From Bacillota bacterium (GTDB taxonomy: Bacteria; Bacillota; Clostridia; Christensenellales; CAG-138): 8,560 nt of DNA. The notes under the pieces are model-generated. The model was not told where the DNA came from. It did not search any database and saw only the letters and a list, made by a program, of their open reading frames with translations. Made by a program: the position numbers and the translations under genes. The stretch is from positions 1 to 8,560 of the forward strand of contig JAEEYN010000031.1 of the NCBI GenBank assembly GCA_016288175.1, written 5' to 3'. Within the stretch, counting starts at the first letter, position 1, and each line of letters starts with the position of its first letter. Of the stretch, positions 4,858-8,560 are shown piece after piece.

Positions 4858-6312
4858 ATGTTTAAGTACGACCCCAAATCCCTCAAAGCCGAAGAATTCA
4901 TCAACGACGGCGAGATCCGCGCCACCCTTGCCTACGCGGAGGAGCACAAGAACGATTTTCCGCTCATCGACGCGATTCTCGAAAAAGCCCGCCCCGTAAA
5001 GAAAGGAAACGGCTATGTCTGCGCCGGGCTTTCCCACCGCGAAGCGAGCGTGCTGCTCGCCTGCGAGGATAAGTCCCGCATCGAAAGGATGTTCGAGATC
5101 GCCGAGGAGATCAAGCTCGCCTTCTACGGCAACCGTATCGTCATCTTCGCGCCGCTCTACCTTTCCAACTACTGCGTGAACGGCTGCGTCTACTGTCCCT
5201 ATCACCTCAAAAACAAGCATATTGCAAGGAAAAAACTGACGCAGGAGGAGGTTGCGGAGGAGGTCATCGCCCTACAGGATATGGGCCACAAACGCCTCGC
5301 GATCGAATCCGGCGAGGACCCCGTCAACAACCCGATCGAGTACATCCTCGAGTGCATCAAAACGATCTATTCCATCAAACATAAGAACGGCGCGATCCGC
5401 CGCGTGAACGTCAATATCGCCGCGACGACCGTTGAAAACTACCGCAAGCTCAAGGACGCCGGCATCGGCACCTACATTCTCTTCCAGGAGACCTACCACA
5501 AGGAGAGCTACGAGCAGCTCCACCCGACCGGACCGAAGCACAACTACTGCTACCATACGGAGGCGATGGACCGCGCGATGGAGGGCGGCATCGACGACGT
5601 CGGCCTCGGCGTGCTGTTCGGCCTCGAGCTGTATAAATACGAATTCGCGGGCCTGCTCATGCACGCGGAGCATCTTGAAGCCGTTCACGGCGTCGGCCCG
5701 CACACGATCAGCGTGCCGCGCATCAAGCACGCGGACGATATCGACCCCTCCGCCTTCGATAATTCCATTTCGGACGAGATCTTCGAAAAGATCACCGCCT
5801 GCATCCGCCTCGCCGTGCCGTATACCGGCATGATCGTCTCAACCCGTGAGACCGAGGAGGTCCGTTCGAAGCTGCTGCGCTGCGGTGTTTCCCAGGTCTC
5901 CGGCGGTTCCCGCACCAGCGTTGGCGGCTACGCGGGCTACAGCGCCGACGAACGCCCCCACGATACGGAGCAGTTCGATGTTTCCGACCAGCGTTCCCTT
6001 GATGAGGTCGTCCGCTGGCTGATGGAATCGGGGCATATTCCCTCCTTCTGCACCGCCTGCTACCGTGAAGGCCGCACCGGCGACCGCTTCATGAGCCTCT
6101 GCAAGAGCGGCCAGATCCAGAACTGCTGCCACCCGAACGCGCTTATGACGCTCAAGGAATACCTCGAGGATTACGCTTCGCCGGAGACCCGCGCCGTCGG
6201 TGAAAAGCTGATCGCAGCTGAAATCGGCAACATCCCGAACGAAAAGGTCCGCGGTATCGTCGTCGAAAGGCTCGAAAAGATCGCGAACGGCGAAAGAGAT
6301 TTCAGGTTCTGA
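4858..6312 (+). CDS. hydG: [FeFe]-hydrogenase maturase HydG (radical SAM tyrosine lyase)
   Basis: Cleaves tyrosine to p-cresol and dehydroglycine, converts the latter to CO and CN-, and releases an iron-CO/CN-cysteine synthon for H-cluster assembly. The 484-residue length is typical. The radical SAM motif is CVNGCVYC with Cys106, Cys110 and Cys113. The HydG-specific C-terminal CxxCx22C motif, which binds the cluster carrying the dangler iron, is complete: Cys398, Cys401 and Cys424. AESGEDP-like residues (ESGEDP, 150-155) and SGGSRTSVGGY (348-358) also fit the family. Its Shine-Dalgarno, AAAGGAA, lies just before 4858. It follows hydE after 57 bases with no terminator, so it is in the same operon. 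All motifs needed for activity are present. Confidence 0.97.
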   Translation: MFKYDPKSLKAEEFINDGEIRATLAYAEEHKNDFPLIDAILEKARPVKKGNGYVCAGLSHREASVLLACEDKSRIERMFEIAEEIKLAFYGNRIVIFAPLYLSNYCVNGCVYCPYHLKNKHIARKKLTQEEVAEEVIALQDMGHKRLAIESGEDPVNNPIEYILECIKTIYSIKHKNGAIRRVNVNIAATTVENYRKLKDAGIGTYILFQETYHKESYEQLHPTGPKHNYCYHTEAMDRAMEGGIDDVGLGVLFGLELYKYEFAGLLMHAEHLEAVHGVGPHTISVPRIKHADDIDPSAFDNSISDEIFEKITACIRLAVPYTGMIVSTRETEEVRSKLLRCGVSQVSGGSRTSVGGYAGYSADERPHDTEQFDVSDQRSLDEVVRWLMESGHIPSFCTACYREGRTGDRFMSLCKSGQIQNCCHPNALMTLKEYLEDYASPETRAVGEKLIAAEIGNIPNEKVRGIVVERLEKIANGERDFRF

Positions 6313-6335
6313 GCCCACCGTAAAATGAAGTCGAC

Positions 6336-6357
6336 GCTTTGCCCTTCGGGGCAAAGC
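6336..6357 (+). other. Stable UUCG-capped hairpin between hydG and hydF
   Basis: GCTTTGCCC (6336-6344) pairs perfectly with GGGCAAAGC (6349-6357) around a TTCG tetraloop, giving a 9-bp stem. No T run follows, so it is not an intrinsic terminator. It sits 24 bases after the hydG stop and directly before the 7-bp repeats, and probably belongs to the same repeat unit. In the mRNA it could act as an RNA-stability or processing point that sets hydG against hydF levels; that is inference. Confidence 0.6.
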
Positions 6358-6366
6358 CACCGCAAT

Positions 6367-6408
<42 letters not shown>

Positions 6409-6427
6409 TGTTCCGAAGGAGTCCATC

Positions 6428-7615
6428 ATGCCCACACTCAACGATACCCCCGCCGGAAACCGCCTGCATATCGGCTTTTTCGGCCGCCGCAACAGCGGCA
6501 AATCCACGCTCGTCAACGCCCTTGCGGGGCAGAAGATCGCCATCGTTTCCGATGTTGCGGGAACGACGACCGACCCCGTTTACAAAGCGATGGAGCTCAA
6601 GGGCATCGGACCCGTGGAGCTCATCGATACCGCCGGTTTCGACGACGAAGGCGAACTCGGCGGCCTCCGCGTCAGGAAAACCGAGCTCGCCGCCGAGAAG
6701 ACCGATATCGCCGTGCTGTTATTCTCCGGCACCGATACCGGGACCGACCTCGGCTGGTTCGATCGCTTCCGCCAAAGGAAGACCCCCGTCCTCCCCGTTA
6801 TCGCGAACGCTGTGGGCGATAAAGCCGCGCTCGCCCGCCTCGTTGAAAAGGAAACCGGCGTCGCGCCGCTCATTATTGAAAAGGATGATCCCGGCACCGC
6901 TGAGAAGCTCCGCCGCGAGCTCGTCCGTCTGCTTCCGGAGGGCCTCGAGCAGCCCTCCATCACCGCCGCGCTCGTATCCCCCGGCGACACGGTCATGCTC
7001 GTCATGCCGCAGGACGCCTCCGCGCCGAAGGGCCGCCTGATCCTGCCGCAGGTTCAGACGATCCGCGACCTGCTCGATAACCGCTGCACAGTCATCGGCT
7101 GCACGCCGGACGGCATGGAAGCGGCGCTTGCTTCGCTCAAAAATCCGCCGAAGCTCATCATCACAGATTCGCAGGCGTTCGGCGAGGTTTGGCAAAAAAA
7201 GCCGAAGGAAAGCCGCCTCACATCGTTTTCAATCCTCTTCGCGGCGCTGAAGGGTGACATCGATTATTATCTCGAAGGCGCAAAGCTGATCCCGCAGCTC
7301 AATGAGAACTCCCGCGTTCTGATCGCGGAATGCTGCACCCACGCCCCGCAGAGCGAGGATATCGGCCGTGTCAAGATCCCAAAGCTCCTCAAAAGGCTCG
7401 CAGGGGACGGCGTCGCTGTCGACATACTCGGCGGCACGGATTTTCCGGAGGACCTCACCCCCTACGACCTCATCATCCAGTGCGGCGCCTGCATGTTCAA
7501 CCGCAAATACGTGCTCTCGCGCATCGACCGCGCCAAAAAGCAGGGCGTTCCGATGACGAATTACGGCGTATTCCTCGCCTTCGCGAACGGGATACTGGAT
7601 AAGATCTCGCTGTGA
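6428..7615 (+). CDS. hydF: [FeFe]-hydrogenase maturation GTPase HydF
   Basis: The scaffold protein that receives the 2Fe precursor assembled with HydE and HydG and passes it to apo-hydrogenase. At 395 residues it has the family's normal size. The N-terminal GTPase domain shows the P-loop GRRNSGKST (19-27), switch I GTTTDPV (45-51) and DTAGF (67-71). The NKxD position is degenerate, reading NAVGDK (127-132). A middle dimerisation domain leads to the iron-sulfur domain with CTH (303-305) and CGAC (Cys352, Cys355). The residue before the last pair is Gln351, where many HydF proteins have His. Glu310, seven residues after Cys303, could be the fourth ligand, as described for a Thermosipho HydF. 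GAAGGAG (6415-6421) is six bases before the ATG. It is the last gene of the operon, followed by a strong terminator. Confidence 0.95.
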   Translation: MPTLNDTPAGNRLHIGFFGRRNSGKSTLVNALAGQKIAIVSDVAGTTTDPVYKAMELKGIGPVELIDTAGFDDEGELGGLRVRKTELAAEKTDIAVLLFSGTDTGTDLGWFDRFRQRKTPVLPVIANAVGDKAALARLVEKETGVAPLIIEKDDPGTAEKLRRELVRLLPEGLEQPSITAALVSPGDTVMLVMPQDASAPKGRLILPQVQTIRDLLDNRCTVIGCTPDGMEAALASLKNPPKLIITDSQAFGEVWQKKPKESRLTSFSILFAALKGDIDYYLEGAKLIPQLNENSRVLIAECCTHAPQSEDIGRVKIPKLLKRLAGDGVAVDILGGTDFPEDLTPYDLIIQCGACMFNRKYVLSRIDRAKKQGVPMTNYGVFLAFANGILDKISL

Positions 7616-7648
7616 CTGTTTGTATTGGCGCCGACAGCTGAACTGTAT

Positions 7649-7682
7649 GGCTCGTTTCGGTTGTGAAACGAGCCGTTTTTTT
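7649..7682 (+). terminator. Intrinsic terminator of the hydEGF operon
   Basis: GGCTCGTTTC (7649-7658) and GAAACGAGCC (7665-7674) form a perfect 10-bp stem with a 6-base loop, followed by G and seven T (7676-7682). It lies 33 bases after the hydF stop codon and separates the hyd operon from gdhA. Confidence 0.92.
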
Positions 7683-7734
7683 ATTATCTCAACCTAAAAA
7701 TTCATTATATTTAAAGTATATTTTAGAATAACTG

Positions 7735-7763
7735 TTGACTTTATCCAATGATAGTTTTATCAT
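7735..7763 (+). promoter_or_regulatory. Promoter of gdhA
   Basis: TTGACT (7735-7740) and TATCAT (7758-7763) match the -35 and -10 consensus at five of six bases each and are exactly 17 bases apart. The upstream 7683-7734 is strongly AT-rich and may act as an UP element; it includes an imperfect palindrome at 7706-7720. The predicted start is near 7770. Confidence 0.75.
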
Positions 7764-7764
7764 T
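7747..7764. promoter_or_regulatory. Candidate operator: 7-4-7 inverted repeat over the gdhA -10 box
   Basis: AATGATA (7747-7753) and TATCATT (7758-7764) are perfect inverted repeats separated by GTTT. The right arm coincides with the -10 box and the left arm fills the spacer. Since it lies upstream of the predicted start it should act as DNA, as a dimer-binding site for a repressor. The arms loosely resemble Fur/PerR-type boxes, but the 4-base spacing differs, so the regulator is not assigned. Confidence 0.45.
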
Positions 7765-7769
7765 AGCTT

Positions 7770-7862
7770 TAGGTGGGTGCTGCCGCTCGAAACGGTGCTT
7801 TTCCGCCGAGCCGGTCAGTTCCCCGGCAAGAAATACAAAAATCTTTTTTGGAGGATTTTCAC
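7770..7862 (+). promoter_or_regulatory. gdhA 5' leader and ribosome binding site
   Basis: About 90 nt lie between the predicted start and the ATG. A 5-bp hairpin, GCCGG (7810-7814) with CCGGC (7823-7827), is visible. A weak A/T helix (7836-7841 with 7845-7850) just touches the Shine-Dalgarno GGAGG (7850-7854), which is eight bases from the ATG. There is no terminator-like element and no known riboswitch that I recognise. Confidence 0.35.
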
Positions 7863-8560
7863 ATGAACGCTTACATTGAAAGAGTCATCGAAAAGGTCAA
7901 AGCCCGCGACGCTCACGAGCCCCTCTTCATCCAGACCGTTGAGGAAGTTCTGACCTCCCTCGCTCCCATGGTCGAAAAGCACCCCGAGTATGAGGCTGCC
8001 AGCCTTCTCGAGCGCATGGTCGAGCCCGAGCGCGTTATCGAGTTCCGCGTACCCTGGGTCGACGATCAGGGCAAAGTCAACGTAAACCGCGGTTTCCGCG
8101 TACAGTTCAACAGCGCGATCGGCCCCTACAAGGGAGGCATCCGCTTCAATAAGAACGTTACCCTCGACACCATGAAGTTCCTCGGCTTCGAGCAGACCTT
8201 CAAGAACAGCCTCACCTCCCTCCCCATGGGCGGCGGTAAGGGCGGCGCAGACTTCGATCCCACCGGCAAGTCCGACGGCGAAATCATGCGTTTCTGCCAG
8301 AGCTTCATGACCGAGCTGCAGCGCCACATCGGACCCAACGTCGACGTTCCCGCCGGTGATATGGGTGTTGGCGGCCGTGAGATCGGCTATATGTTCGGCC
8401 AGTACAAGAGGATCCGCGACGCTTACGAGAACGGCGTTCTCACCGGCAAGGGCCTCAGCTTCGGCGGTTCTCTGATCCGTCCCGAAGCAACCGGTTTCGG
8501 TGCTGTTTACTATCTCTGCGAAGTCCTGAAGCATGAGAATGACACCATCGTCGGCAAGAC
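7863..8560 (+). CDS. gdhA: Glutamate dehydrogenase, hexameric class, N-terminal part (cut by window end)
   Basis: Interconverts 2-oxoglutarate plus ammonium and glutamate, in the cytosol. Only the first 232 codons of an expected 440-450 are in the window, and the frame is intact to the edge. The substrate-binding domain is plain: GPYKGGIRF (87-95, Lys90), TFKNSLTSLPMGGGKGG (112-128, Lys114 and catalytic-type Lys126), DVPAGDMGVGGREIG (161-175, catalytic-type Asp166), then the approach to the Rossmann domain, GKGLSFGGSLIRPEATGFG (195-213). These residues match those known from the Clostridium symbiosum enzyme one position earlier. The coenzyme-specificity region lies beyond the edge, so NAD versus NADP use cannot be read; family resemblance favours NADP. 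GGAGG (7850-7854) fixes the start. It has its own promoter and probably stands alone from the hyd operon. Confidence 0.95.
   Translation, partial: MNAYIERVIEKVKARDAHEPLFIQTVEEVLTSLAPMVEKHPEYEAASLLERMVEPERVIEFRVPWVDDQGKVNVNRGFRVQFNSAIGPYKGGIRFNKNVTLDTMKFLGFEQTFKNSLTSLPMGGGKGGADFDPTGKSDGEIMRFCQSFMTELQRHIGPNVDVPAGDMGVGGREIGYMFGQYKRIRDAYENGVLTGKGLSFGGSLIRPEATGFGAVYYLCEVLKHENDTIVGK

Overview
The window reads as chromosome from a GC-rich anaerobic Clostridia-type Firmicute (an Oscillospiraceae/Ruminococcaceae-like gut fermenter would fit). The reasons are a GlgC plus GlgD ADP-glucose pyrophosphorylase pair, an [FeFe]-hydrogenase maturation operon headed by a TM1266-type small protein, a hexameric-class glutamate dehydrogenase close to the clostridial enzyme, strong AGGAGG-type ribosome binding sites and sigma-A-like promoters. 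All recognised genes are on the + strand. Nothing marks the coding part as phage, plasmid or island DNA.

Layout. Bases 1-416 hold no recognisable gene. They contain a strong minus-strand promoter pointing out of the window (116-144), a hairpin wrapped around it, and then the glgC promoter (258-285) with a leader of about 125 nt. Bases 417-3200 are a glycogen-synthesis operon: glgC (catalytic), glgD (catalytically degenerate partner) and a small NTF2/SnoaL-like protein of unknown role. It ends at an intrinsic terminator (3221-3251). That terminator overlaps the promoter (3231-3259) of the next operon. Bases about 3266-3438 form a structured leader that ends in its own intrinsic terminator just before the first gene. 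A 10-base segment near the leader's 5' end is perfectly complementary to the left arm and loop of that terminator, which is the layout of an attenuator or riboswitch. Bases 3455-7615 encode the TM1266-like protein, HydE, HydG and HydF. A hairpin plus six 7-bp tandem repeats sits between hydG and hydF. An intrinsic terminator closes the operon (7649-7682). Bases 7683-7862 hold an AT-rich promoter region with a perfect 7-4-7 inverted repeat over the -10 box, followed by the start of gdhA (7863 onward), which is cut by the window edge.

How the genes work together. GlgC/GlgD make ADP-glucose for glycogen storage. HydE, HydG and HydF build and deliver the 2Fe subcluster of the [FeFe]-hydrogenase H-cluster; no hydrogenase structural gene (hydA) is in the window, so it must lie elsewhere. 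GdhA links 2-oxoglutarate to ammonium assimilation. The three units look separately transcribed.

The most interesting region is the hyd operon leader (3260-3454). It looks like a cis-acting RNA switch that I cannot assign to a known class. The candidate operator on the gdhA promoter and the repeat element between hydG and hydF are secondary.
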